Source: Galerina marginata
Taxonomy: Eukaryota > Basidiomycota > Agaricomycetes > Agaricales > Galerinaceae
Length of the DNA stretch: 64,000 bases
Assembly: GCA_023014335.1 (NCBI GenBank)
Contig: JAECYW010000007.1
Coordinates: 1,674,001 to 1,738,000, forward strand
Direction: 5' to 3'
In this document: positions 34,761 through 46,691 of the stretch, piece by piece
Position numbering within the stretch: the stretch's first letter is position 1
How the letters are laid out: each line of letters opens with the position of its first letter
Notes under the pieces: model-generated
What the model saw: only the letters and a program-made list of their open reading frames with translations
What the model was told of the DNA's origin: nothing
Database searches by the model: none
Position numbers and translations under genes: made by a program

Positions 34761-35820
34761 CTATCGTGCGGCCTTCACTTTCTTTGCCTTCTTCGCAGGG
34801 GTATCTCCTGCCTCTCCTGGTTCGCCTTTACGCTTCTTCCCTTTCGTCTTCTTCACTTCAACATCTGGTTCAGACTCGTCAACGACAGCCGCTTCCGCGT
34901 CGGCTTTTTTTGACCGTGATTTCTTCTTAGGTGAGGATGGAGGTTGACCTGGTTGGGGTTCCTTTATGTGATCGACGTCCATTGCTGTATTTTCGGTGTT
35001 CTCATCGACATTCTTGATGACAGACCCAAATGGTATAAATCTGTGTTTTAGGACTTCTTGAGGATACGTCGGCCGAGGAGGGTTCTTATATTGGGTGGAC
35101 GTGCCGGCATTAGAATCTGATGTGGGCGTAGGCAAGACTGCTTGAGCAGAGACCACTAAGTGGTGGGCAATAGGTTTTGGTGCTAAGCAGATATCCGAAA
35201 TGAGTTCAGTGAATCGGTAAGTCAATTTGCCAAAGAGGTTCCGAGTGGGCTTACAGGGATACAGTTTTCCTTTTTTGCTACTGCGAGGGAGGAGACATGA
35301 GAGACCTTTGATTTCTTCACCCCCTAGAGGTAGATGATCGGCGTCCTCGCCTACGGACCATATGTCGAAGTTGGTGTGTTTTCGTTTTAGCTCGCCGACG
35401 CGAGCGCTCTTAGAGGAGGTCGGGAGATCTATACTGAGGCCGTCCAAATACTTGGGTTTGACCTATATTTTCCAAGCGAGGAATTTACTAGTTATAAACC
35501 ATCTGGATTGACGTAAGGCTCACGCTTTCTGGAACACGTATAAGCCATAGCTCAAGGTCATCATTCTTCTTGATCTCGTCCCAGTCAAAGTCTCCGGCAT
35601 CTGCGTCTTCGTGTTCTTCAATGAGCTGCACTCCATCAGGAGGCGCATAATCCCAGTTGAGGTTCGCACCCTCATATTTGGCTTCTTCAGCAGATGGCTT
35701 TGGCTTCGACTTTTCTTTGCCGTTTGATTTTTTCTTGGATTTCTTTTCGACGACCAGGGTTGGTGGGGGTGTCGCTGACTCTTGTGATGAAGAACTGGGT
35801 GATGGAGACCGCTTGGGCAT
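34761..35820 (-). CDS. RPA34: RNA polymerase I subunit RPA34-like (A34.5)
   Basis: Three exons in transcript order: 35820-35524, 35462-35255, 35182-34761; 308 residues. An N-terminal Ser/Lys-rich region leads to FDWDEIKKNDDLELWLIRVP, PKYLDGLSIDLP, RKHTNFDIWSVG, GGEEIKGLSCLLPRSSKKGK and PTYPQEVLKHRFIPFGS, the pattern of the RNA polymerase I A34 family. The C-terminus is a lysine-rich KEKE-type tail (KKKSRSKKADAEAAV…, ending KKAKKVKAAR), as expected for a nucleolar protein. With A49 it forms a TFIIF-like heterodimer that promotes rRNA transcription. A CACGTG box lies 128 bp upstream of the ATG. The gene is convergent with ADA3. Confidence 0.88.
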
Positions 35821-36960
35821 TTTCGTAGAGTCCAGGAGGATGAGAAAGGACGAATGGTTAGTCGAGAGTCTCGAGACTCGGCAAGTTGAACTTGCAATTT
35901 GCAAAGCTGCACAGTGCAGCATCTCGATTCTCCAGATTTTTGTTCGTCACGTGGCGGCGTGATGATGAGGCGGCCCGCGGAGCCGTACCTCACGAACTTG
36001 CTCTGAACCAAACTTTCATTCTTGCATTGGTACCTCCACCTCCGACAAATAGTACCCTATTTCTACTGAACCACTCTGCGCCCTTCCTTATTATACCTTT
36101 CACAATAAAGTCCTGGATCTGTGAACGTGGTCTTGCTTGGTTTTGCTAAACTCAAGACGTCGGACTAAGCTTAACTTTTAAGCTTGGCGGTCATAGATTC
36201 CCCGAATTTTCCTAGTTCTGACGCTGAGTGATGCCTCAGTTTCCCAACAACGTCAGTCTCGGAGACTTACATGAAACCTTGGACGACCTTGTTGGTCCGT
36301 TAAATGGCAACTTTACTATTAGCGCCTCCGGTCTTCGGGGGTGGATTATCGACGGTCCGCTTTCACTCTTGGCTTATATTTTGCAAGATATTTCTCCGCT
36401 CTTCTTGACAGTTTGCCAAGATCATAGTGACCACGAGAAAGCCACGAGAGCGACACCCATTCCATCTGAAAATAGCACAACTTCGCCAAGCTAGGCTATC
36501 ATAAGCTTCCCTGTATATGCTAATGGAAGGCTGGACCTCATTATTACTGGCCTATGAACTTATGAAGGTCAACAGGCGTCGAATGCTATACACTGCTTGT
36601 GTTTTCGCAGCAAACATCGAACGAAAGAACCTTGTGTTGCTTCCTAACGTCACGAAGCTTCTTGGACCGTCCAGTCTTCCAATACAATCAACGAAACACT
36701 GTAGCCAGAAATGAATCAAGTAGCTCGGAGCTGCTGAACATTTATGCTAAACTGTCAGCGAAGTTCAACCGTTATGAGCGATTTTCTTCTTTAGTCCTGC
36801 TGATTGTAAACTAGACTTGAACGTGGTGCGTCGTCCTCGACCCTCATGACCTACAAAACCTTGAAACATCGGAAGATGTCTGTCCGCCTCTTGGGATAAA
36901 AGGCAAGTCGAAGGACGAAAAAACACTAGGCCTGTTCTTTTTTTCAACCCTCGATTCAAG
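35821..36960. other. Region between RPA34 and the xylanase gene
   Basis: Divergent promoter space. An 87-residue plus frame (36231-36494) has fairly ordinary composition but no homologue I recognise and no splice context; I leave it unannotated. A GATAAAAGG TATA-like element at 36896-36903 is 58 nt before the xylanase ATG. Confidence 0.4.
35948..35953. promoter_or_regulatory. CACGTG box upstream of RPA34
   Basis: A palindromic bHLH-type hexamer 128 bp before the RPA34 start codon. bHLH control of ribosome-biogenesis genes occurs in other eukaryotes; for this gene it is an inference. Confidence 0.3.
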
Positions 36961-39164
36961 ATGTCCAAGTTACTCGCATTTGTCATGCTCGCTATTGCGG
37001 CTCAGCAAGCCGCTTCAGTTGCTGTCTGGGGCCAATGTATGCTCACTGATTGCCATTCGCTTTTCTTCCTGCTAACTGAACCGCTGGACAGGCGGAGGCA
37101 TGACTTACACCGGCAGCGTAAATCATGTTTCATTTCCTTTCTCTCTTTCAATTCATTAACCACCATCGCATATTTCGGCACCAACAGACCGTTTGTAAGT
37201 CTCTTCGGGTCGTGTTGTTTCTCTGACTGACGTAGTTGCACAGGCGATGCCGGAAGTGTCTGCACTTACTCGAACCCTTACTACTCGCAGTACGACGTTC
37301 CTTGTCTGCGAATGAAGATGAAGTAAAAGACTGACAATTTTCTGGTCAGATGCCTTCCAGGAACGGCTCCACCTCCGCCTCCACCTACAACCACGACGAC
37401 ACCTCCACCTACTACTACGACGACCCCACCCATAACAACGACGACTTCGCCTGCTGGAGGTTCTCCGGGTACTGGTCTAAACGGAAAGTTTGTTAGCCAC
37501 GGAAAGAAGTTCTGGGTAAGGTTTTCACCGCTTGAGCCACATTGGCTGTAATATTCACTTGTTTCTACTAGGGTTCTTGCGCTGATTCAAACACACTAAA
37601 CATTGCTGGTTGGTATCTTTTTTAATACCGTCGCTGCCTTGACATTACGGCCAATATATGTAGCCAACGTCAACATTCTCAAGTCCGACTTTGGTGCAGT
37701 TACACCAGTAAGCCGTTGAACTGATCATCTTTTTGCTTCTTTTTGATATATCGTGACAAGGAAAACTCCATGAAGGTAACTTCAAGTTTGGTTCTCGATT
37801 CAGGGAGAAAGCCTAATATTTTCTTTGCCAACTCCAGTGGGATTCTACCGAGAGTACGTATCGATCTTGTTAACCTTTCGTGATCTTTTCATTCATTAAG
37901 CAATCGTTGCGATTGCCAGATGTCCAAGGGCAATTTACTTTCACTGGCTCTGATGCACTTGTGAACTGGGCTGTATCCAACGGGAAGCTAATTCGTGGCC
38001 ACACCTTGGGTGAGAACTGGTAATGACCATAAAAGAAAATCCGTCATTGAAAATAATTTAGTGTGGCACTCCCAGTTGCCCAGCTGGGTGTCGTCCATTA
38101 ACAATAAAGCGACATTGGTGAGAGATCATTGCCTTTACTTTAGAGCATGGCCTATTCATTAATTCTGGTTTGACGTAGACCTCAGTAATGCAGAAGCATA
38201 TCTCCACTGTTGCAGGACGTTACGCTGGAAAACTTTATGGTAAGCCCTGCCTTCTTGTAGACCTGGGAGAAACCTGAGCCCAGTCCATGTTAGCTGTAAG
38301 AAATATCCAGGCGTCCAACTTATCTTCTTTCTTCTAACCATTTATTTCCAACGGATAGTGGGATGTTTGCAAGTGAGTTCTTTATAAGTTTGTTTTAAGG
38401 TTGTAGACTGATGGAACTTCAGCGAAATTCTCAACGAAGACGGCTCTCTCCGCTCAAGTGTCTGGTTCAATGTTCTTGGCGAGGTAGTTTTGACATCTCT
38501 CAAAGTACGAAGCAAGTTACTCAATGACCCTCATAGTCATTCGTTACCATGGCATTCCAATACGCCCGGGCGGCGGATAGCACAGCCAAGTGTGTATAAA
38601 TTTATTGTGGCTATCTTGCTATTGACAATTTTATACAGGCTGTACATCAACGATTATAACCTCGACTCCAACAACGCCAAAACCCAGGGAATGGTCGCAC
38701 TCGTGAAGCGTGTCAATGCGGCTAGCAAGTACATTGATGGTATCGGTACCCAAATGCATCTTTCCGTACGTCGAACAGTCCAATTGAATTCAAGCGAGTG
38801 ACCTTTATTTACTGAACTGATGTACAGGCCGGAGGTGCTGGCGGCGCGCAGGCCGCGCTGACCGCGCTTGCAAGCACCGGTCTGGAAGTTGCCATCACTG
38901 AGCTCGATATCGTTAGCGCTTCAGCTAATGACTACACGACTGTCGTTAAAGCCTGCTTGGCTACCTCTCAATGCGTCTCTATAACCTCTTGGGGTGTCAG
39001 CGACGCCGTAAGTGCCTCCAATAATCTACTTCTTGTCGTCCATCATCTCTGAACCTGCTTGCTTCATCTTGCAGAACTCTTGGCGCTCGAGCAGCACTCC
39101 GCTTCTATACAACAACAATTACCAACCGAAGGCTGCTTATACTGCTGTTATCAACGCTTTGTAA
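36961..39164 (+). CDS. Secreted endo-1,4-beta-xylanase, GH10 with N-terminal CBM1
   Basis: 388 residues in 19 exons: 36961-37036, 37092-37117, 37188-37194, 37244-37289, 37350-37515, 37572-37608, 37664-37707, 37760-37774, 37838-37853, 37920-38009, 38062-38117, 38179-38239, 38294-38295, 38359-38372, 38423-38483, 38537-38589, 38639-38765, 38828-39007, 39075-39164. A signal peptide precedes CBM1 (WGQCGGMTYTG … NPYYSQCLPG) and a Pro/Thr linker. The GH10 barrel shows the ENSMKWD motif, [12 protein letters not shown], the acid/base Glu in [22 protein letters not shown] and the nucleophile Glu in VAITELDI. It degrades plant xylan, fitting a litter or wood decomposer. Exons of 2, 7, 14, 15 and 16 nt are needed to keep the frame; every junction restores a family-conserved residue. 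Confidence 0.92.
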
Positions 39165-39621
39165 AGTGTGGGGTGTTCACCAGTGCGCCCCGACGCCATG
39201 CCTTAGCCATGCCAGAGGGCAGCATTTGTAACCTAATTACTTAAAACAAATCGTGCTCGTTTCTCTTGATGCACATAAAAGAGAATGACCAAGAAAGTGA
39301 TAGATCGGGTACACTTGAGACTACTTAGCAATGAGCCATGGCATCCCACTTATCGCACTGAGCCCAAACTGAGCCGTCTGAAGAGTCAAGACTCTCTGAA
39401 CGCAGGCTGGACGGTCCGAATCATGTGACCGCGTCGCGAATTCTAAGTTTAACGCGTGTAGCCTAAACTTGAACTCTTTGAATATCTCTGCGACCTGGTT
39501 TATAGCTACCACCGCGTTCTCGAAAGCCAACTAAATAGCTACCTTTCAAAACAATGTAAGTTGCCGAACTCTTCTTGGAAATACCTAATGCTTTGATGAA
39601 GTCCCTTTATCCAAGTTGTCA
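39165..39621. other. Short intergenic region
   Basis: A minus-strand frame at 39321-39530 has a heptad-like, coding-looking composition (VVAINQVAEIFKEFKFRL) but no ATG or identifiable partner exon. No gene is assigned. Confidence 0.35.
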
Positions 39622-40669
39622 ATGTCGGATCTCGCGTTGAAAAAGTGTCCGGTTTGCCTTGAAAAAGCCTCACTTGATAAAGTAGTCTTTTTCCAATGCG
39701 GTACGTTCCATTCCTCTTGAAAGCCGTGTGAAGTGTCATCCTATCTTCCTAGGCCACAAATCCTGTTTACAGTGTTATGAGAGACTTCCACTGAAGACCG
39801 ATGGCAAGTCTAAGGCAAGGTTTTGTGCAGAATGTCGCGCAAAGATACAAGAGCCACCTCTCCGGATATACCTCAGCTCAGATGATATAGCAATCATAGT
39901 GCCAGAGTCCCAGAACAAGATAGTTGATGGATTGAATAAAATCAGCGAGGACACACCTGCCGTTAGCGTGATGAGAGCGAGCGGAAAGATTCAAAGAATG
40001 CAAGAAAGCAATGGCCACGATCCAGCTACAGCAGTGAGTCGTTTGTTTTCATTCCGTCTAGATCAAACCTCAAGTACTAACTCCTTCCAGAAAGCTTTGG
40101 TACGCGCCATAGAGGACCTCGATAAGAGGATTGCACCACTGTTTGGGCGACTGGAGGAAATAAAAGCGGAAAATGATGGTTTGTGTGGACGGCTCAAAGA
40201 ACTTGAATTGTCAAATCAAACGTACCGCGAAAAAGCAAAGAAGGCAAAACTGAGTCTCCGGGATGAAAAGGGCGAAACCGAGAGGCAACGACAACGAGCA
40301 GAGTCGTACCTATCCATAATCAAATTGAAGGAGGCCGAGATCGCGAGTATGGAAGGCGAAATAGAGGAACGGGATAAACAGGTCCGTTGCTTGTGTTCAT
40401 ATCTGCTCGTTACTGAGGACTCTCTTGCTCAGAACGTCTTGATGAAGAAAAAGTTGAAAGTTCTTTCAAAGGCGAAACATCAATCTCGGATTAGCCACGA
40501 TGTGGATGCGTCGCTTCAAATTGAAGGCAATCCGCACGAATCGTTACAGCAGCACAACCCTGAAAGACCATCTAGAAGTCTACTACACAACCTAAACAGA
40601 GACCGTCGTGTACACTCAGTGAGAAGGAAGAAAGAGATATTTTCTGAAGATGAATTGATGATATTATAA
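39622..40669 (+). CDS. RING-finger coiled-coil protein, putative E3 ubiquitin ligase
   Basis: Three exons: 39622-39700, 39753-40033, 40091-40669; 312 residues. The N-terminal RING follows the C3HC4 spacing: CPVC, then a single Cys-x-His (QCGHKSC), LQC, and FCAEC near residue 57. Residues about 130-225 form a predicted coiled coil rich in Glu/Lys/Arg (EEIKAENDGLCGRLKELEL). The C-terminus is basic. Substrate and pathway are unknown. The second intron (40034-40090, 57 nt, with a TACTAAC branch site) is stop-free and a multiple of three, so an unspliced transcript would still encode a protein 19 residues longer. Confidence 0.75.
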
Positions 40670-40746
40670 CCAGGAAAGCATGTAGTAATAGTCATTGAGC
40701 CATATTGTAATTGTACTTACTGCATTTTAAAGCATTGTAACGGAAG

Positions 40747-43700
40747 TCAGAGCAACCCCACCATTGCGTAAAAGATGGTGCGGAATTCATTATCCATGTT
40801 ACCAACTCCAAAGAAACCAATATGGCCCTTCTCAACGGGAGCATAAACAACTCCAGACATGGTGATGCCATCTTTCGGCTTCCATAATGTTGGTCTGTTT
40901 TGAGGACTATAGACCGCCATCGACTGTGTTATTCCCCGGAGGTATATCCCATCCAGGTAAAACGCCTTTGGAAGTTTGGAATCATCCCTCGCAACAAGTA
41001 AATTTTTTGAGTTCCTTGTTACATTCGATCCTTCAGGGCTTGCCATTTCCCAATCGAGACCCCAGTTGTCGCGGAATAGAGGCCGGAATTGAGTTGTTGT
41101 AACCTGTCTTGAAAATTGCAACCCAAAGATGAGGGTACCACCCTTTTTTGAATATTCGACCAGTTTGGAGAGCAGATACGCATTTTTTGGTGCCAGAACG
41201 TGCGAATCTGCCACCAGAACTCCGACAAGGTCTTTCGATGGGAGAAGGTCGATTACTCTCGCATTCGATAGGCTAAGGAACAGTTCCACTTTCTTCTTGA
41301 CGTCGTCCAGGAATGACGCTGCGAACAAGTCTTTTTCAGCATGTGGCGTCAAGATGATCAAGAATTTCTGCGAATCGGGTACAAGCACTTGCGATGGTGT
41401 CAACAAGTTAAACATGGCCAACACAACAGGCGTGCTCTCCAACTCCGCGTTTACATCGCCGATATAGCCCAGGTAACCCTTTCCAATACGCGTCCGAAGA
41501 ATTGGTGATTCCCATCTATCACCAGCGGCCGGATACCGCTCATAGAGGATATCTTCTGAATCAGGATGAAAGCCAGTAAGATAAACAGCCTTCATGCTGA
41601 AGGCATCGCAGAGCGTCGGGTTCTTGACCGCAGTTAGATGGTGCCGGTTTAGCTGGGCCTCGCTCCGATTATACGAGCCAGATTTCCAAGGCAAACCAAA
41701 AGATGCGAAGGTGCGGCCGATATCCGGCTGATTCGTCATCGAGGAGAACAAACCTCCAATGAGCGCTAAACCTCCCGATTGAACATACGCAACAACCTTT
41801 TTCATAACATGCGAGTTGGAAGCCTTGATAAGGCTGCCATCGGCGATGAAAACTCCGCAGATATCAGGTAAAGCGAGGTATATTATAGCCGAGAGGGCAT
41901 TTTCTGCGAATTTAATGTCTGCTTTTTCCTTTAGGGCTGACAGTTGGCCTTCGTGAATGCTTCTGAACATATCCGCATATTCCAGGCAGATGACCAGAAT
42001 AAACTTCCGGGGAGGCGCTTCAGAGGTCGAAGTTGACGCAGTTGGTCCGTCCGACCCGTCTTGAACTGCTGGCGTTGGATTAGATTGCAAGGTGGCACTC
42101 TTAGCCTTGTGCTTGCCCTTTCCCTTCTTTGAACTTGCACCTTCGGAGGGCGGGTTCTCTTTCGAAGACGTGGGTGGGGATGCCGTTGTCGCCGGTGGGG
42201 GTAGTGGCTCATTTGGTTTGTCCAGGAGTCCGAGCATAGCCAAGATAGTGCTCGTGGATCCAACTTCGGCATTTACATCGCCGAGAAAACTGAGAAGACC
42301 ACGGCCCACTCTCGTGCACACCGCAGGTGACTCGGACGTGTTTTCAATAGGGACGGGAGCGAAGACATGCGATTGGAGGCGTGCGCCTTTTGCCGGGGTA
42401 TAGATGGCCATTTCTGGTTGAATATTGGCGATGTGGACCGCTTTCATGCTGTATGAAGGAACCAACGACGGGTTTCTCTTAGCCAATTCGTTGGCGGTGT
42501 TGACAGTGAATGTTGTGCGGTGATATTCGCCGAACTTCCAATCAAGACCCCAGGTGTTTTTCATGAATTCGTCGAAATTCGGGGGAGTGATATGGCTGCT
42601 AAAAGAGCCACCCAAGACAGCCGAACCCCCATTCTTGACGTATTGGACGAGTTTCCGGAGAAGCTTGGTGAACTTTCGTTTCACGATTGCTGGGTCGGCG
42701 ACAAGTACCCCGGCCAGGTTGGGCATGTCCAAAAACTGAAGTGACTGTTGATGTGCCTTTGGATCTCCTGACACATGCACGACTTCAAGTTTCTGTTTGA
42801 GGCCGTTCAGAAGGTGGGTATGGATGCTTTTGAACATATCGGCCCATTCGAAAGAGAGCACGAGGACAAAGCGACCTTTCGGTAGGGGTATAGTAGGGCT
42901 AACAGCCCTCAAATCCTCCATGGCGTTCTGATGCTGGAAAGACATATGTTCTATGATGGCTATTTGTTGTGGGCGCGCCGCAAAGCCACGACCTTTGGGA
43001 TTCTTAAGCAATTCCTCGTGGAGAAACTCATATTCAGGGTCTTCTAGCGCGCCGCTTCGGTGTATCTTCTTGGCAGCCTCAACTTTTACTGGGTTGTTCC
43101 ACCACCCCGTAGCAGGGAGATATTTCTTGTCATGCGAATAGATACACTTTGCGGCGCCGAATTCGCAGTTGTTGAACAAGGATAGGAGACAGACGTTCTT
43201 GCCTCTGTAAGGATCGATAAGTGAATACGCAACGAGATCAGGAGTTTCCTTGAAATACGTACAGCTCGTCCCTGACACTAAGTCCATCGGGTGCATGAGA
43301 GAATTGACATGTCCTGCCTCGAATACACCCGTCATGATTATAAAATCGACAGGGGGTGTTATTGCCCTTATGTTGACAATCTTCTGTTTCAGAATCTGAA
43401 TAAGAATCCCATGGTTCGTCGTGATAGTGAGGGTGGTCTCTTTCCGCCTCTTTCTCTTCGACGCCTTCATCGTCCTCCATTATCTTCTGAATAAGTGCCA
43501 ATTCTTGTGCGGCTATCTCACAGGATGGATCTTCTGCGACGATAGTCTCAAGGTCTAGATGCCATACAGTGAGCGTTCCGTTTTATACAAAGAATAGGGA
43601 AAGCTTACCTTTGATGGCAGATTTGAAGAGGAAGAGACCTTTTCTAGCCATAGCTCGACGATAACGAGCTTTGATCATGCGGGGGTCATACTCAAGCGCA

Positions 43701-44063
43701 GTGGTTGCAGCCCACAGTGCTTCTTCGTTTCTTTGATACAGTTATAAATCAGCGATGGTCAAAGAGGTTGGCATGTTATCACTCACAAGTCAAGCTTGAG
43801 ATAGGCTGCGGCCAAATTGGACAGCAGCACAGGCTTTGGACCAAACAATTCGATAGCATGAACATAAGAGTTGGCAGCTCCGACGTATTCTCTGGCTTTG
43901 AATAGGTCGTTCCCCTGTCAAGTTAACGATTAAAGAAAGAAAACCAAGTAGAACAGCAAATCGTGCAGACCTCGGCTTTCAGCCCCTCTGCCTCTTGAGC
44001 TCGTTTTTCTGCATTCTTCACGCGTATCGTATGCCGCGTTATATAGGCGTTACTAGAAGCCAT
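40747..44063 (-). CDS. TPR and tandem CCCH zinc-finger protein with three similar C-terminal domains
   Basis: Five exons in transcript order: 44063-43971, 43914-43787, 43730-43609, 43554-43263, 43204-40747; 1030 residues. Residues 25-125 form a TPR-like region (GNDLFKAREYVGAANSYVHA, LLSNLAAAYLKL, ALEYDPRMIKARYRRAMA). Two CCCH fingers follow: C183…H201 (PCRFYNHDGCIRGRTCQFSH) and C217…H236. The rest holds three related domains of about 200 residues (starting near 322, 605 and 823), each with a β-strand start (RFVLVLSFEWADMF, KFILVICLEYADMF, KFLIILTPHAEKDLF), a G(V/I)(L/F)(V/I)AD strand, a GG.(A/L/S)..G..FS motif and a (G/D)(Y/L)(L/I)(G/S)(Y/F).GDVNAE strand. The fold looks Rossmann/GATase-like with no catalytic Cys visible. 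RNA binding by the CCCH pair is inferred. Confidence 0.82.
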
Positions 44064-44238
44064 AAAGTTGAAGTAAAAGGCTATGACAATGAACAGTGTT
44101 TCTGCACGTTCTTTGACGTTCAACACAAAGGGGCTATTTACGAATATAATCTTTAAAGTTACGTAAGTAGTGCGTTTTCGTGTTTTCTCAGTTCTGGCTC
44201 CTGCCTAATCTTATCGCCTGCTTACCGTCGTATTGACG
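44064..44238. promoter_or_regulatory. Shared bidirectional promoter between the TPR-CCCH gene and THI20
   Basis: Only 175 bp separate the two divergent start codons, so both promoters must overlap here. No TATA box is obvious. Confidence 0.6.
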
Positions 44239-46343
44239 ATGACTGGTACCTTGGTCGTGCTAACAATTGCAGGCTCAGACCCTAGTGGTGGTGCTGGGAT
44301 ACAGGTAAGTTCTGCCGAACATTGCAATAGAACCGACTGCCAATGGCGCTTATTTTTTGTGGCAGGCAGACCTAAAAACCTTTGCATCGCATGGATGTTA
44401 CGGTGCAAGCGTCATTACTGCTCTTACAGCGCAAAATACCACCGGAGTGAAGGGCATACACCCCTGTCCACCACAATTTGTCGAACAGCAAGTATGACGG
44501 TGACATGCATCTTTTGTTGCTCCGCACTGCTCAAGAAGTCGTTGGTCAGATAAAGTCCGTTCTCGATGACCTGGATGTCCGTGCAATGAAAACTGGGATG
44601 CTTCACGATGCCGAAATCATAAAAGCTGTCGTTGACAGTTTGAAAGCGCTTTGCTCTTCCTCTAAGCTCCCGCCATTGGTTTGCGATCCTGTCTGCGTCT
44701 CTACCTCCGGACACACACTTTTGCAAGAAGATGCACTCAAGATTATGATCACAGACTTATTTCCACTGTCGATTCTCATAACGCCCAACAAATCAGAAGG
44801 CGAGCTACTTCTGTCACGAATGGGTGTTGACCTCAAAATAGAGAACCTGAACACCATGCTCGCAGCGACCGAAACTCTATTGTCATCAGGGTGCCAAGCG
44901 GTCCTCCTCAAGGGTGGTCATATTACTGCTCGCATGAAAGACGTGATTTCAGTGCAAGAGAGATTCCCTGACTTGAAAGTGATCAAACAGGGCTTGCTTG
45001 GAGAAAATATGGAAATTCTCCTTGACTCTTCTCAGCATGCTTCTTTTGATGATCCAGAACTCGTAGTTGATGTTCTACTGGAGAGTGAAAAGCGGACGAC
45101 TCTGTTCGTCCACCCTCGCGTCGATTCGTCCTGTACCCATGGTACAGGATGCACTTTAAGCTCTGCCATCGCTTCTGAACTCGCCAAAGGTTCCTCCCGT
45201 GCGTCTAGTTCTGCGCAGCATTGTATATACGTCTCTCAAAAAATGCCTAGTTGTCAACGCCGTCAAGGCTGCGGAATCATACACTCACCTCGGTATCCAA
45301 TGCGCGACGCCCATCGGAAAAGGCCACGGTCCCCTCAATCACCTACACAACATAAGGCTTTCTTTGATTCCTCGGTAAGTAACACCTCGCCTGTAGTCAA
45401 TCCAACCCAACGTTATTTTTAGTCGGACCTCATCAAATCCATACCCGTTTACTCAGATGCTCATCGAAAGCACGGCCACAAGCTGGAAAGAATATGTAGA
45501 ACACGATTTTGTGCGCCAACTTGGGAAAGGAACACTTGATCGTTCACGCTTCGTCCATTTCATCAAGTGAGAATTATATCAAAGGAGACGTTTTTTCTCA
45601 TCGTTTCTTCAGGCAAGACTACCTTTATCTCAAGTATTACGCGCGTGCATATGGGTAAGCACACATGTCGTCATCATTTATGAACAGTGCTGGACGTCAC
45701 CTTGGAAGGCTCCTCGCAGCGAAGTCGTCCTCTTTTGGATCGATCCAAAGTTCCACTCAGACAATTCTGAACATATTGCATGAGATCGGGAATCATAAAA
45801 CATTCTGCTCGACTTTTGGAATAACAGAGGAGGACCTAGAGAAAACAGCAGAGTCTCCGGCGACCACGGCATATGGTGCTTACATCCTAGACACAGGATT
45901 GCAGGGTGGGCTTCGATGTTTCGATGTTTCGTTGTACTTGTTAACAGATGGATTTCGTACAGGCGATACCACCAAGTTAATAATGGCCCTGATGGCATGC
46001 TTGCTTGGGTACGGAGAAGTTGGTCTGTGGCTAAAGAAACAGAGCAATGTGGAAGGTACATGGGTCGTCCTCGAGGGTAATCCTTACAAGCACTGGATAG
46101 AAGAATACTCCGGCGAGATGTATCAAGAAGCTGTCCGGATGGGCCTGGGTATGTTTTGGACGTTTCTTCTCTTACTTCATGGCCGTCGCTACTGATTAGG
46201 TGTACCTTTGTTTAGAAACGATAGAATCTTGTGCTATGGCTGATCCACCATCTGAAGCGCGGTTGAACGAATGGAAAGCCGTCTGGGAGAGGTGTACAAA
46301 GCTAGAGAAGGGTTTCTGGGACATGGCCATGGAGCTTCGTTGA
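44239..46343 (+). CDS. THI20: Bifunctional hydroxymethylpyrimidine/phosphomethylpyrimidine kinase-TenA (thiamine biosynthesis)
   Basis: Eight exons: 44239-44304, 44366-44491, 44550-45198, 45251-45374, 45423-45566, 45613-45654, 45709-46148, 46216-46343; 572 residues. The ThiD-type kinase half has AGSDPSGGAGIQADLKTF, YGASVITALTAQNT, DPVCVSTSGHTLL and the anion-hole segment HGTGCTLSSAIASELAKG. The C-terminal half is TenA-like: FVRQLGKGTLDRSRFVHFI, QDYLYLKYYARAYGLLAAKS, MACLLGYGEVGLW (likely nucleophile Cys) and a final LEKGFWDMAMEL Glu. This matches yeast Thi20/21, which phosphorylates HMP twice and hydrolyses degraded thiamine. An apparent frameshift near 45200 is explained by a 52-nt intron (45199-45250) that restores SSLVNAVKAAESYTH. 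No thiamine riboswitch core was recognised upstream. Confidence 0.93.
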
Positions 46344-46691
46344 ATGGTGAGGTATTAGATGGCAGTTAATCATGACGCGAATGTACTTAAATATCATTTT
46401 CGTCGAGATTAAGCGGTCGGGGCCTAGATGGGAGTGGTCCTTTTGTACGGCCAACGCCGATCCCTCTATTTTTAATTGCGCCGTGGTCATCGGCGCGACC
46501 CCTTAGCTCGTCCGTCTTCTATCTGCTATAAAATGGGCTCTACCTTGCGACTATCTTTGCCTGCGGAAAGTCACCTAAAAACCCTCAAGTTGAACTCCAC
46601 AGAAACTCCGTGTACCGTCAAAAGGTTACTTTGGTGATTCCAAGGTCTCCTTTCTAGTTACTTGACTTTCATTGGACTTTCGTCGTTAGTG
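46344..46691. other. Intergenic region with P450 promoter
   Basis: Contains a clear TATA box and the 5' UTR of the P450 gene. No other gene. Confidence 0.5.
46527..46533 (+). promoter_or_regulatory. TATA box of the P450 gene
   Basis: TATAAAA, 165 nt upstream of the start codon, allowing a 5' UTR of about 130 nt. Confidence 0.5.

Noticed and set aside
36231..36494. 87-codon plus-strand frame upstream of the xylanase
   Set aside because: Composition is acceptable but there is no homology, promoter or splice evidence; kept only as a note.
38240..38358. Frame break suggesting the xylanase is a pseudogene
   Set aside because: The 2-nt exon flanked by two normal introns restores the frame and the conserved Ala-Trp; all other motifs are intact.
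45190..45260. Apparent frameshift in the thiamine kinase gene
   Set aside because: A 52-nt intron (45199-45250, GTGCGT…CCTAG) restores both frame and the expected LVNAVKAAESYTH segment, so the gene is intact.
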